A stretch of 64,000 bases of DNA. Source: RGIG426 sp045639905 (GTDB lineage Bacteria; Bacillota; Clostridia; Oscillospirales; Acutalibacteraceae). Numbering within the stretch: position 1 is the stretch's first letter; every line of letters starts with the position of its first letter. The notes under the pieces were generated by a model, which was not told where the DNA came from, made no database searches, and saw only the letters and a program-made list of their open reading frames with translations. Shown in pieces: positions 34,342-43,189 of this stretch. The stretch spans positions 5,803 to 69,802 of the forward strand of contig JAZUDZ010000054.1 of NCBI GenBank assembly GCA_045639905.1, read 5' to 3'. The position numbers and the translations under genes are program-made.

Positions 34342-36396
34342 TTATCCTTTTTTCTTATAGATTGTCAAAATGTTACGATTGTCCTTGTACTCGTACTGAA
34401 CATCGTCCATGGTACTTTTCACCATATAAATACCAAGCCCGCCGATCTTTCGGTCCTCCGCCGACGCGGTGACGTCCGGGTCTTCCTTCTCCAGCGGATT
34501 GAACGGGACACCCGAGTCAACAAACTGGATGCGAATCCCTCCGTCGTCTGCCGCAACGGACAGGCTCATCATACCGTCCATGTTCGGATAGGCATAGTGA
34601 GCGATGTTGACAAAGATCTCCTCAAAGGCCACCTGCACCTGCATGGTTTCCTTCATGCCGAAGCCGGCTTTCTCCATATACTCTTCGACGAAAGCCTGGG
34701 CATCCGGAAGGGCTTCGTCGGTTGCGGGGAACCGAACGACGTCCTCGGCATCTTTTGGTAAATTGTGTTTAAAATCAAATAAAAGCATTGTAATGTCATC
34801 AAACTGGTCGGCAATACCGACAAACATATCGATATCGCTACGCAGTCCCTCCACTATTTCTTCTGCTTTATCGGTAGCGTGAGAATCCAGGTACGCGCAA
34901 AGTCGCTCCGTCCCGTAAAGCTCTTGATCAGGGTTTGTTGCTTCGGTCACACCGTCGGTATACAGGAAAATCTTGTCTCCCGGCACCAGCGGAATCACTT
35001 TATGTTTATAAATCAGCCCATCCATTCCTCCGAGGACGAATCCCGGGAGGGAACGAATCGGTTCAAAATCGCCACCCTTGTGGCGAATATACGGCGGGTT
35101 ATGTCCGGCATTGACAAAGGTCAGTTCGCCGGTCACCAAATCAATCACACCGAGCCAGGCCGTTACGAACATTTCGGTATGGTTGCTTTCACACAAAATG
35201 TGGTTCACGACGGAGAAGGCTTCCTCCGGCGCCATACCCATTTGGATGTAGTTTCTTATCAGGGTTTTGGTAACCACCATATAGAGGGCTGCCGGAACAC
35301 CCTTGCCCGATACATCCGCGGCGCTTATAACGAGATGCGTGTTATCCAGCAGGAAGAAATCGTAAAAGTCGCCGCCCACTTCCTTGGCCGGACTCATGGA
35401 GGCAAACAAATCAAATTCCGTATGATCCGGGAAGGCCGGGAAATCCGTTGGCAGCATACGCGCCTGAATCTCCGTAGCCAGAGAGAGCTCCGTTCCCATT
35501 CGCTCCTTATCCCGCAGCGATTCCACCATTTCGTTGATACTGTCGGCCACACAGCCGATTTCATCTTTTGATCGAATCTTCAGTTTTTCCTCCGGAAGTT
35601 CTCCGTCGGTAATACGGTCCAGATACTGCTCGACCTTCGTAATATCGGTGGTCGATTGAGCGGTGATTAAGAAGATAACGGCACCGCCGATAAGAATGAT
35701 GATACCGAGAGCCAGAAAACTGCCGGTGGTTGCTTCCCGTACATCCTGCTTCATCTCAGCCATATCACGCCCGACCACAATCATACCGACGATTTCACCG
35801 TCGGGGTCTTTAATGGGACGGTAGACGGAATAAATCTGGCGGCCGTCCACATTAGACACACCGGCAAATTCTTTTCCTTCATCAATCACGTCGGACACCT
35901 GCTTATTCAGGTAAGTTCCGACCAGCGATTCATTGTTCACGCCGCGGGTACTGCCGGCCACACGGATATAGTGGCCTTCCTGGTATCCGGTTTTCTCGTC
36001 GCCTCTCCATTTGAGACCCTCGTCAGAGCTGCGCATCAAGCAGTAGCAATACGTTCCGATTTGCTCTTCCAGCTTCACAAACGGTTCCAAAAACGCTTTT
36101 TCTTCCGTACCGTCGCCGATGGGAACCGAACCGCAGTAAAGGGTCCCGTTTTCCAGTACCCAGGTTCTGCCGAAATCCCGGGTCAGTTCGGCATCCAGCA
36201 TTTCGAGGTCACTGTGAAGCCGATTGTCCATCAACTTCATTTCCTGGTCGGACAAAGCTCTTGAAAACAGGCCGCCGATAATGGCCATAAGCAGTAAGCA
36301 ATCTATCAGACAGGTCAGCGCAATTTTTGTGCTGACACTGTGAATATTAAACATTTTTTTGAGAACGGTAAACAAGAAATCCTTCGTCTTTTCCAT
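34342..36396 (-). CDS. Membrane sensor with HAMP, PP2C (SpoIIE/RsbU) and RsbW-like ATPase domains
   Basis: The 684-residue protein starts with a transmembrane helix (about 22-46), then an extracytoplasmic Cache-like sensor (about 47-225, with GEIVGMIVVGRDM near its end), a second helix (about 228-250), and a HAMP region (to about 300). It continues with a SpoIIE-type phosphatase (about 310-540; EVGGDFYDFF, ADVSGKGVPAALYM, NAGHNPPY, LYTDGVTEA) and a C-terminal HATPase_c domain (about 555-684; FEEIFVNIAHYAY, FVDSGVPFNP, GGLGIYMV). The phosphatase would dephosphorylate STAS antagonists and the ATPase domain would phosphorylate them, both in one chain. It is the first gene of the signalling operon. 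Domain motifs look intact. Confidence 0.9.
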   Translation of the reverse strand: MEKTKDFLFTVLKKMFNIHSVSTKIALTCLIDCLLLMAIIGGLFSRALSDQEMKLMDNRLHSDLEMLDAELTRDFGRTWVLENGTLYCGSVPIGDGTEEKAFLEPFVKLEEQIGTYCYCLMRSSDEGLKWRGDEKTGYQEGHYIRVAGSTRGVNNESLVGTYLNKQVSDVIDEGKEFAGVSNVDGRQIYSVYRPIKDPDGEIVGMIVVGRDMAEMKQDVREATTGSFLALGIIILIGGAVIFLITAQSTTDITKVEQYLDRITDGELPEEKLKIRSKDEIGCVADSINEMVESLRDKERMGTELSLATEIQARMLPTDFPAFPDHTEFDLFASMSPAKEVGGDFYDFFLLDNTHLVISAADVSGKGVPAALYMVVTKTLIRNYIQMGMAPEEAFSVVNHILCESNHTEMFVTAWLGVIDLVTGELTFVNAGHNPPYIRHKGGDFEPIRSLPGFVLGGMDGLIYKHKVIPLVPGDKIFLYTDGVTEATNPDQELYGTERLCAYLDSHATDKAEEIVEGLRSDIDMFVGIADQFDDITMLLFDFKHNLPKDAEDVVRFPATDEALPDAQAFVEEYMEKAGFGMKETMQVQVAFEEIFVNIAHYAYPNMDGMMSLSVAADDGGIRIQFVDSGVPFNPLEKEDPDVTASAEDRKIGGLGIYMVKSTMDDVQYEYKDNRNILTIYKKKG

Positions 36397-36439
36397 ACAA
36401 CACTCCCAAAACCATTCCGTCTACAAAATATACATGCGT

Positions 36440-36468
36440 ATTTTATCACATTTTATTTTTTCTTTCAA
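36440..36468 (-). promoter_or_regulatory. Sigma-A promoter of the partner-switching operon
   Basis: The -35 TTGAAA (36463-36468) and -10 TAAAAT (36440-36445) are 17 bp apart, about 45 bp upstream of the phosphatase gene. Confidence 0.7.
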
Positions 36469-36496
36469 TATAGAAGACCCTATTTTTCGTCCCTTC

Positions 36497-38014
36497 TCAG
36501 GCGATTTTTCCGTAACCCAGAATATCCGGATTTTCTCTCGAAAGAGTCCGCCGAACACAGCGGTCGTCCCAGTTTCCTTCAATCGTGTGAACCAGCCTCT
36601 CGTCGGCACCTGTCACGATCCCCACATGATCGGCCAGATTGTCTCGTTTCCCATCCTCCTCAAAATCATAGAAAATCACCATGCCGGGCTGTATGTCTTC
36701 CCGGGGTTCCACCCATTTTCCGTGCTCGGAAAACCAGGTTTGGCCTCCCCGGCAGCCCGCAAATTTCGGACACAGGCCTTTGTCCAAATACCCGCATTCG
36801 TCGGCACAGTAGGATACAAAGCAGGCGCACCAGTCCACCCGCTTTGAAAATCCGTACCAAGACCAATACGGCTGTCCGCCAACATTTCCCACTTCCCGTT
36901 CCGCAACGGCGGCCATGGTTGGCTGTTTTTCGTCAAGACCATACAAGACGGCTCCCCAGGGTCCGTCAAAGCTGCCGCTTTGCAGTTCGTCAAACAGATC
37001 CCGCTGCTGCTTTGTTTTCAAAAACTCTTTCTTCATCTCTTCGGGCGTTTGTGCCTTCGTTTCGATTTTCAGACAGACTACCGAAACCGGATGCGGTTCT
37101 TCCCGAATGTCTCCGTTTGGCAGCACCGTCTCCGTAAATCGCGTTTCCGTTTGTTTGCGGAGGGAATGCGTCACCGGATTCAGTTTCCAAAAAAGCTCCC
37201 GGATTTCCGCTTCCCGATTGGCATCCACACTCACCAAGTCTTCGCCGCTGTGCATGGCACCGAAAAGAGCAAACAATGTCTTGAAATCCGTCCGGCTTCC
37301 CGTGATTTCCACCGTGTCGTGCGGATTTTCTCTTCGGATGGTTTCAATGGCTTCCGTATATTCCGTCTCCATCGTTTGTACGATGCCGGCTATGGTTTGA
37401 TCTCCCTGCCGGTCGGCAAGCAGAAGACCGAATCCGGATCCGGCCACCCCGACCAGAAGGCAAATCAGTATGGCCACCAGTACCATTCCGCCGCTCCCGG
37501 CAAGAAGCGGTAAAAGAGCCTTCGACTCGAGTTTTCTCTTTAAAGCGGCTGCCGTCGTCTTTAGTCCCTTTGTCTTGGATTTCTTCAAAAGGCTCTGCCG
37601 GGCATTTGCCGCTTGCGTCCTTATAACCGGCTTTTCTTTTTGAGCCGAAATCCCCTGCGGGCTTTTCAAAGCGTTACCCTTTTGGTGCCGTCTCCCTGCC
37701 CTATGGCCGTCGCCGCCGTCCGGCATCCGCTTTTGGTTTTGCCGTAAGACTTTGTCCGGCACGGAAAGCGTCCTCGACACGGTTTTTGTTCCGAATGTCT
37801 GCACCTGATCGGCCGCCCGGTTTTCCATAGACAGTTCTTCCCCGTTTCCGTCCGAAAATCCGCCGGATGTCGCAACAGATGCCGCGTTTTCGGCTGCAGA
37901 AGACTTCTCAAAACTTTGTTTTCGTTTGTTTCTTTTGCGGCGACTCACCATAGGGGCCTCCGCCGCCTCTTCCAGCACACGCCGCTTGGTTTTGATATCC
38001 TTTTTCGTTTGCAA
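36497..38014 (-). CDS. Conjugative-element cell-wall hydrolase with CHAP domain
   Basis: The 505-residue protein has a long basic cytoplasmic N-terminus (1 to about 165), one transmembrane helix (LLPLLAGSGGMVLVAILICL, about 168-200), a stalk, and a C-terminal CHAP amidase/endopeptidase. The catalytic Cys is in VDWCACFVSYCAD and the His in NLADHVGIVTG. It matches the lytic protein of Tn1549/CTn-type elements (CD1108 family), which opens peptidoglycan for the conjugation channel. Translation starts at a TTG (38014) 6 nt after GGGAGG. Unlike the usual arrangement it is separated from virB4 by a phosphoesterase gene and a terminator. Confidence 0.85.
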   Translation of the reverse strand: MQTKKDIKTKRRVLEEAAEAPMVSRRKRNKRKQSFEKSSAAENAASVATSGGFSDGNGEELSMENRAADQVQTFGTKTVSRTLSVPDKVLRQNQKRMPDGGDGHRAGRRHQKGNALKSPQGISAQKEKPVIRTQAANARQSLLKKSKTKGLKTTAAALKRKLESKALLPLLAGSGGMVLVAILICLLVGVAGSGFGLLLADRQGDQTIAGIVQTMETEYTEAIETIRRENPHDTVEITGSRTDFKTLFALFGAMHSGEDLVSVDANREAEIRELFWKLNPVTHSLRKQTETRFTETVLPNGDIREEPHPVSVVCLKIETKAQTPEEMKKEFLKTKQQRDLFDELQSGSFDGPWGAVLYGLDEKQPTMAAVAEREVGNVGGQPYWSWYGFSKRVDWCACFVSYCADECGYLDKGLCPKFAGCRGGQTWFSEHGKWVEPREDIQPGMVIFYDFEEDGKRDNLADHVGIVTGADERLVHTIEGNWDDRCVRRTLSRENPDILGYGKIA

Positions 38015-38044
38015 ATGAAACCTCCCTTTTCAAAAAAAAGAAAA

Positions 38045-38068
38045 AAGCGGGAGACGTGTCTCCCGCTT
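38045..38068 (-). terminator. Intrinsic terminator between phosphoesterase and CHAP genes
   Basis: A stem of at least 10 bp (AAGCGGGAGA with TCTCCCGCTT) is followed on the minus strand by TTTTTTCTTTTTTTT. It ends phosphoesterase transcription 30 bp before the CHAP gene. Confidence 0.85.
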
Positions 38069-38080
38069 CCATACATATTC

Positions 38081-38752
38081 TCAGCTGATACAAATCACAT
38101 CATAGAACAGTGCGGAAAAATTCTCCGCCATTTCCCTATCCTCGTGAAAATGTCCGCTGTACCAGTGCTTGAACTGCACCTCATACAAGAGCCATTCCAG
38201 GTATCCCGTCAGCTCCATATCATGTCCGTCCGGCACAAATCCCATTCTTAGAATCATTTCCTTCGGAGCCGTATGCGTCAGAATATAGTCCACCTGCATA
38301 TGGTGGTCCATGAGATTCTTTGTTGCCGTTTTGTATTCCGCATCGGTGGGGATCTCCTCCGGCCACCAGGAAAATCCTTCCGTCCTCATATGCTTGTCCA
38401 TGCTGTATGCACCGCCCATGGTAAAAAAGGTTTTCCCTTCAATTTCAAAGATCTGACCGCGCATCAAGTGAAGAATGTTCTTTCGAATCCTGTGAACGGT
38501 TCCGCCGTGCCATTCCTCTTCGGGATAGGCAAAAATTGCCGGAAAATTCTCATGATTTCCGTCCAGAAACAGAATGGTGTACGGTTTTTCTTCCAGGTAG
38601 TCCAAAAACTTCATTTCTTTTTCGTTATTGAGAAAAATATATCCAAAATCACCGCAAATGATGAGGTAGTCCTCGGACGATGCGGTGCTTTCCCATTTTG
38701 GGTTTTCAAAGCGGTCCTGTTTTCCGTGGGTATCGCCGGTAACGAAAATCAT
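38081..38752 (-). CDS. Calcineurin-like metallophosphoesterase
   Basis: The 223-residue protein has the full metallophosphoesterase signature: GDTHG (6-10), GDFGYI, GNHENF, THTAP and the closing GHFHED. I start at 38752, because GGAGG lies 8 nt upstream of this ATG and translation begins directly with the first beta-strand; an in-frame ATG at 38785 has no good ribosome site. It hydrolyses a phosphoester whose identity is not evident. It has its own promoter and terminator and sits between two conjugation genes, so it looks like cargo inserted into the element. Confidence 0.85.
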   Translation of the reverse strand: MIFVTGDTHGKQDRFENPKWESTASSEDYLIICGDFGYIFLNNEKEMKFLDYLEEKPYTILFLDGNHENFPAIFAYPEEEWHGGTVHRIRKNILHLMRGQIFEIEGKTFFTMGGAYSMDKHMRTEGFSWWPEEIPTDAEYKTATKNLMDHHMQVDYILTHTAPKEMILRMGFVPDGHDMELTGYLEWLLYEVQFKHWYSGHFHEDREMAENFSALFYDVICIS

Positions 38753-38824
38753 TTCGCTTTCCTCCGTTCTTTGTTGTTTAGCCATCTCTATCGAGCAAAG
38801 ATTCTTTCGTTTCGTTTTAAATAC

Positions 38825-38853
38825 ATTGTAGTGCTAAACAAGCACAATATCAA
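38825..38853 (-). promoter_or_regulatory. Promoter of the phosphoesterase gene with inverted repeat
   Basis: The -35 TTGATA (38848-38853) and -10 TACAAT (38825-38830) are 17 bp apart. The spacer includes GTGCT-TGTTT-AGCAC and the -35 lies in ACAAT-TGAT-ATTGT, possible operator half-sites. Confidence 0.65.
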
Positions 38854-38954
38854 TTGTCTGTTTCATATTTCTGCCGTTATAGTCAGAAACATGAAATGCC
38901 ACGATTTCCCAAAACGACAATCCACTTGTTTGCTTGAACACCTGGCACTTAGTT

Positions 38955-41318
38955 TCACTTGAAGGGAGCCGTTGACTTTTGTCTATCCGTATTCTGCATT
39001 TCTTCCCGTTCGGATGGTCTGGTGGTCATCAGCTTATACAGCGCCGTATCCTTCGGAAATCGATTGACATACGGGACCAAAGCCGAACCATATTTCAGAA
39101 GGCCGCACCCGGGATCTGCATTGGTGATATAGGAAAGCTGCTCGGGTGAAATGTTTAAAAGTTTCGCAAGCTTTTGTCGGTCAGATGCCGCCTGACTGAG
39201 CATCACCACAAACTCGGAGTTGGACAGCATGGTGCTTGCCTGCACGGACGACAGCAAATATTCCACGTTTTGCGTAATGGCCGTCGGGAAAGCATTGCGT
39301 TTCCGGAACTGTCGCCAGGCAGAACTGAAAAACTGGGCGGAAAAATCATTTTCAAATACCACGTGAAATTCGTCAAGAAAGATATGGGTCCGTTTTCCTT
39401 TTTTCCAGTTTAAGGTCACACGATTCAGCATGGTATCGGTGATCACCAAAAGTCCCGTCGGCTTCAGCTGAGAACCCAGACTGTGAATATCAAAGACCAC
39501 GACACGGCGGTCTAAATCCACATTGCTCTCCCGTCCGAAAATATTTAAAGACCCGGTCGTGTACAGTTCGAGAGACAAAGCCACATCCTTCGCCTCCGGT
39601 TCCGGCTGGGTCAGCAACATTTCTCTAAGAGTACAAAGCGTGCACACCTCGCCGGATTCCGCCGCCTTTCGGTAGACCTCGCCGATACAGCGGTCAATCA
39701 CCGATTTGTGCCGCGGGCCCACCCCCCTCTTATCAATCTGTTCAATCAGTGACATAACAAACTCCGACTTTACCACAATGGGGTCATTTTCTCCGTATCC
39801 GTCCACCATATACATGGCATTCAACCGGTCTTTCCCTCCGGCGGAAATATGAATGACCGAACCGATATCCCCCATGGCGGAAACCAGCGATGCATATTCC
39901 CCCTCCGGATCGCAAATGAGAATATCGTCCTCCGTATTCAGCATCAAAAAGGTGATCAGTTCCTTGGCGGAAAAAGATTTGCCGGAGCCCGGGACGCCCA
40001 GCAGGAAGGCCGACTGATTCAGCAGGTTTTCCTTGTTGCACAAAATCAGATTGTGGCTGATGGCATTTTCCCCGAAATAGATTCCGCCCTTGTCCATAAT
40101 CTCCTGAACTTTGAATGGCATAAAGACCGCCAGACTTTCGGTGGTGAGCGTACGGAAATTATCGATTTTACGGCACCCGATCGGCAATACGGTATTCAGT
40201 CCGTCCGTTTGCTGAAACTTCAGCACAGCCAGCTGGCACAGGTGCTTGCCGGCAATGGACAGAACGGTTTCGGTAAGGCTATCCAGCTCCTCGAGACTGT
40301 CTGCCGACAAACCAAGCGTTAAAACCGACAGCATCATGCGCTGGTCTCTGGAAGTCAAATCATTCAGGAACTCTTTGGCCTCTTTTCGCTGAAGTTCCAT
40401 ATCATAGGGGATGACGGCAGAGAAGTTCTGACTTTGATTTTGCTTACGTTGCCAGTTTGTGATATTTGTTTCCACTCCCAGCAGTCGCTTTTCCACCTCT
40501 CTTACGGCCTCATCGGTGGGGACCGGAACCACGTCAACGGAGAGCAGCATGTTTCGGCTTACATCCGTCAGTTCCGACACGAAACTGTCTTTGATAAAAC
40601 TGGCATAGTCCTTCAAATACAAAATACGCATATACGTTTTGCCGAGAAGGACATAATCCGCGTGTCTCTCCACAAAATCCGGACAAATCGTATCGCGAAA
40701 GTCGTGTCCTTTTTTGGCGGAATCCGAAAAGTCAAAGAAAAACCGGTCCTCCTCTCCGGGCCTGTAGATGCTGTGTAAAATCTTCAGCCGCTCTTCGCCC
40801 GTCAGTGCCCGGCATCGACTCCCGAGATCCGCAAAATGGCGGGAAAGTTCCCCGTCCAAACGGCGAAAATACGCTCTGGCTTCTTCTACGTTTTTCTTCT
40901 GAATGGTTACCGTTACGTACTTTTCCTGGGCAAAGCCTTTGGAATTCAGTGCCTTCTCGCACAGCACCCGGTTATATTCCTCCCGATACAAATCCAGTCC
41001 ATCTTCCTTCATTTTCATCAGTACGTCTTCCGCAAAATCCTGCTGTGCCATCGGATGGTTATGAATGGTAATCTTCGTGGTGGCACCGCTGTCCAGACCG
41101 TTCAGCAAATCGGAATAATCCAGAAAGATGTCCTCCTTATCCTCTTTGCTTGCCACCTGATAATTGATATCGGAAAACTTCCAGCTTTTGGAAAATTTGT
41201 TTCCCGTCAAAAAAATCCCATCCGGCCAGATACGGCGAATGGGAATCAAATCCTGAACCCGACGCGGAACGCGATAGGGTTCTTTTTCCTGTTTTAAAAT
41301 CGTTTGTAACGTTTTCAC
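38955..41318 (-). CDS. VirB4-type conjugation ATPase
   Basis: The 787-residue protein powers the type IV secretion channel. The C-terminal half is a RecA-like motor with Walker A GVPGSGKSFSAK (about residue 445), DPEGEYASL, Walker B THIFLDEFH and the QNVEYLLSS sensor region. The N-terminal half carries the CagE/TrbE/VirB segment. It corresponds to the VirB4 protein of Tn1549/CTn elements and overlaps prgI by 4 bp. Length and motifs are complete. Confidence 0.93.
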   Translation of the reverse strand: MKTLQTILKQEKEPYRVPRRVQDLIPIRRIWPDGIFLTGNKFSKSWKFSDINYQVASKEDKEDIFLDYSDLLNGLDSGATTKITIHNHPMAQQDFAEDVLMKMKEDGLDLYREEYNRVLCEKALNSKGFAQEKYVTVTIQKKNVEEARAYFRRLDGELSRHFADLGSRCRALTGEERLKILHSIYRPGEEDRFFFDFSDSAKKGHDFRDTICPDFVERHADYVLLGKTYMRILYLKDYASFIKDSFVSELTDVSRNMLLSVDVVPVPTDEAVREVEKRLLGVETNITNWQRKQNQSQNFSAVIPYDMELQRKEAKEFLNDLTSRDQRMMLSVLTLGLSADSLEELDSLTETVLSIAGKHLCQLAVLKFQQTDGLNTVLPIGCRKIDNFRTLTTESLAVFMPFKVQEIMDKGGIYFGENAISHNLILCNKENLLNQSAFLLGVPGSGKSFSAKELITFLMLNTEDDILICDPEGEYASLVSAMGDIGSVIHISAGGKDRLNAMYMVDGYGENDPIVVKSEFVMSLIEQIDKRGVGPRHKSVIDRCIGEVYRKAAESGEVCTLCTLREMLLTQPEPEAKDVALSLELYTTGSLNIFGRESNVDLDRRVVVFDIHSLGSQLKPTGLLVITDTMLNRVTLNWKKGKRTHIFLDEFHVVFENDFSAQFFSSAWRQFRKRNAFPTAITQNVEYLLSSVQASTMLSNSEFVVMLSQAASDRQKLAKLLNISPEQLSYITNADPGCGLLKYGSALVPYVNRFPKDTALYKLMTTRPSEREEMQNTDRQKSTAPFK

Positions 41319-41650
41319 TTGTTTTTCTCCTCCGTCATCAAATTCTTATACAAATTCTCGCACCTGGCACATAGCTGTTTCGGCTCCAGAATTTCCGAGC
41401 GAAGCACGGCCCACAAAAGCTTTTCAGCCGGCAGTCCGTGGTATCGAACGAAGCCGAGAGCCGCAAAGGGTGCGGCACAGACAATACATACCCAGGAGAT
41501 TGCTTCGGTTCCGATCAGCGGCTTCAGCAAAAACCAGGCCCCCACCGCCGACAAAACCGCACATAAAGAAAAAACGAACTGTCTGACTGACAGCCCGAAA
41601 AAAATAGATTCGGTATAATTCCGAATCTCCCGATTGATTTTTACTTCCAT
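41315..41650 (-). CDS. PrgI-family conjugation membrane protein
   Basis: The 111-residue protein has the PrgI pattern: a short N-terminal strand (MEVKINREIRNYTESIFFGL), SVRQFVFSL leading into two transmembrane helices, and a polar tail with PAEKLLWAVLRSEIL. PrgI proteins, related to VirB3, accompany VirB4 in Gram-positive conjugation systems. It overlaps virB4 by 4 bp. Directly upstream is the nucleotidyltransferase/XRE pair, not trbL as in compact relatives. Confidence 0.9.
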   Translation of the reverse strand: MEVKINREIRNYTESIFFGLSVRQFVFSLCAVLSAVGAWFLLKPLIGTEAISWVCIVCAAPFAALGFVRYHGLPAEKLLWAVLRSEILEPKQLCARCENLYKNLMTEEKNK

Positions 41651-41701
41651 TTGATTTCCTTTCTGCTAAAAGACCCGAACGAAAACCATCCGGGCCGTTG
41701 T

Positions 41702-42508
41702 TTACCGTTCCTCTCCTCTGTCCGGAGATCTGTCGATGTGATTTTCCTCTTGTTGCTCTTGTTTCAGTCGGGCAAGAGTGGCCCGAACCGATGCCTTATC
41801 GGCTCTGTTTTTCGTCCCCGCATCAATAACCGAGCTGACACGTTCCGCAGTCAACTCTCCGGGATACGCCTGCTCAAAATCAACCAGTATTTGTCTGGCA
41901 TTTTTCTCACTTTCCCAGATGGCGGTGTGCATCTTCTCAAATTCTCCGTGTTCCATTACGGAACGAAGAAAAGCCAGGGAGCGCTCACTGATCTGATCCA
42001 TACTTCCGTACAAATCCGAAACCGCTTCCGAAATGGATTCGAAAGAAATCGGATTCCCCTGTTTTTCATGTGCGGCAAGAACGCCGACAATATCCGACAA
42101 ATCCGTTTTGTACTCTCTGCCGGATTTCAGTTTCATTGCAATCAAATATTCCCCCGATATGTACCGGACCTGCAGCACCTGATTGAACGTCCTATACGGC
42201 TTTGAGCGAACCAGCAATTTGGGAGAATAGGACGCGGTTCTCATACAGTCCGCATTCATCCATCCCCTCGGCAAATGAAACGTATCGGCCACCTGACGGA
42301 TGGCCTCCTTCATAATGCTGACAGCAGGAAGAATTGCATCAATATCTGTTGTCATATTGCGAAATCCGTAGTTTTCTATGACGGCGGCGCCACCCACCAA
42401 AACGATTTCAACTGGTGTGTTCCGCCCTCCGAGACGCTTATATGCTTTTGCCAGTTCACCCAAATACTTGTCCATATCTTTTTTTCGTGAACTGGACTTC
42501 GTTATCAA
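41702..42508 (-). CDS. Nucleotidyltransferase-fold protein (toxin-like, DUF6036/AbiEii-type)
   Basis: The 268-residue protein has a nucleotidyltransferase core VLVGGAAVIENYGF then MTTDIDAIL, with the Gly-Gly at 39-40 and the metal pair Asp55-x-Asp57. Later helices resemble DUF6036 proteins. The gene starts at a TTG overlapping the XRE stop (TTGA), with AGGTGAG 9 nt upstream, so the genes are coupled. A DNA-binding gene followed by a nucleotidyltransferase matches AbiEi/AbiEii-like toxin-antitoxin pairs, in which the transferase modifies tRNA or another target. Toxicity is inferred. Confidence 0.75.
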   Translation of the reverse strand: MITKSSSRKKDMDKYLGELAKAYKRLGGRNTPVEIVLVGGAAVIENYGFRNMTTDIDAILPAVSIMKEAIRQVADTFHLPRGWMNADCMRTASYSPKLLVRSKPYRTFNQVLQVRYISGEYLIAMKLKSGREYKTDLSDIVGVLAAHEKQGNPISFESISEAVSDLYGSMDQISERSLAFLRSVMEHGEFEKMHTAIWESEKNARQILVDFEQAYPGELTAERVSSVIDAGTKNRADKASVRATLARLKQEQQEENHIDRSPDRGEER

Positions 42509-43074
42509 ACAATATTTCTCACCTCATTTTCAACAATGTTATATCTCTTAAACTCGGGAATACATTCCCGTAAGGCTTTTTCCTTGGCCTCGTTTGAGTT
42601 GGATGCCAAATCCTCCGCCAAAACACTTGCCGGATACAAAACGGATGTCAGCCGCATGACGCGCAAATGATCGTAATCCGAACAAAGCGGAATGCCGTTT
42701 ATCCGGCTTATGTAATCCGTCATGGCCAGCAAATACAGACACTCCGGATACCATTCCAGGTCATAATATTCCGGTATTGTATCACTCCCGATAACTTCCG
42801 ACAAAAAATCAATATCCCCAAGTTCCTTCAGTCTGTGACACACATTGCTCTTAAACAATTCAAAAGAGATTCTGGGTTTCAGACAAGGCTCCAGCAGTTC
42901 CTCCACACTGGTCCCAAGCGCCTTCGCAATACGGAAAACCGTTTCCGCATTACACTTTGTGAGAGATGATTTGTTGGTGATCAAATCGTGTATGGTCATA
43001 TACGGTACCCGGCTGTCCTTCGACAGACGATAGCCCGATATGTTTTTTTCCTGCAGTATTCTTTGAAGTGTCAT
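42505..43074 (-). CDS. XRE-family regulator, presumed antitoxin partner
   Basis: The 189-residue protein has an N-terminal helix-turn-helix (about 1-62; LQRILQEKNISGYRLSKDSR, then VPYMTIHDLITNKSSL) and a helical C-terminal region of about 120 residues with no recognised domain. Its stop overlaps the start of the nucleotidyltransferase. The promoter is filled by a perfect palindrome, as expected for autorepression. I read it as the regulator/antitoxin of the pair. Confidence 0.8.
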   Translation of the reverse strand: MTLQRILQEKNISGYRLSKDSRVPYMTIHDLITNKSSLTKCNAETVFRIAKALGTSVEELLEPCLKPRISFELFKSNVCHRLKELGDIDFLSEVIGSDTIPEYYDLEWYPECLYLLAMTDYISRINGIPLCSDYDHLRVMRLTSVLYPASVLAEDLASNSNEAKEKALRECIPEFKRYNIVENEVRNIV

Positions 43075-43097
43075 CCTCTCACCCCTTTCTTTCTTAT

Positions 43098-43126
43098 GTT
43101 ATAACGGAATACCGTTATATTGTCAA
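43098..43126 (-). promoter_or_regulatory. Promoter with built-in palindromic operator (XRE/nucleotidyltransferase pair)
   Basis: The -35 TTGACA (43121-43126) and -10 TATAAC (43098-43103) are 17 bp apart. The perfect inverted repeat TATAACGG-TATT-CCGTTATA (43100-43119) occupies the spacer and overlaps the -10 box. Confidence 0.82.
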
Positions 43127-43151
43127 GCGCTTTTTGTATGTTGTCAAGAAA

Positions 43152-43179
43152 AGACGCGCCCTCAATCGAGAGCGCGTCT
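43152..43179 (-). terminator. Intrinsic terminator of the first Thr-rich dockerin gene
   Basis: A 12-bp stem AGACGCGCTCTC/GAGGGCGCGTCT (one T-G pair) with loop GATT is followed by TTTTC. A core of about 24 bp is identical to the terminator at 46126. Confidence 0.8.
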
Positions 43180-43189
43180 AAAAATTTGT

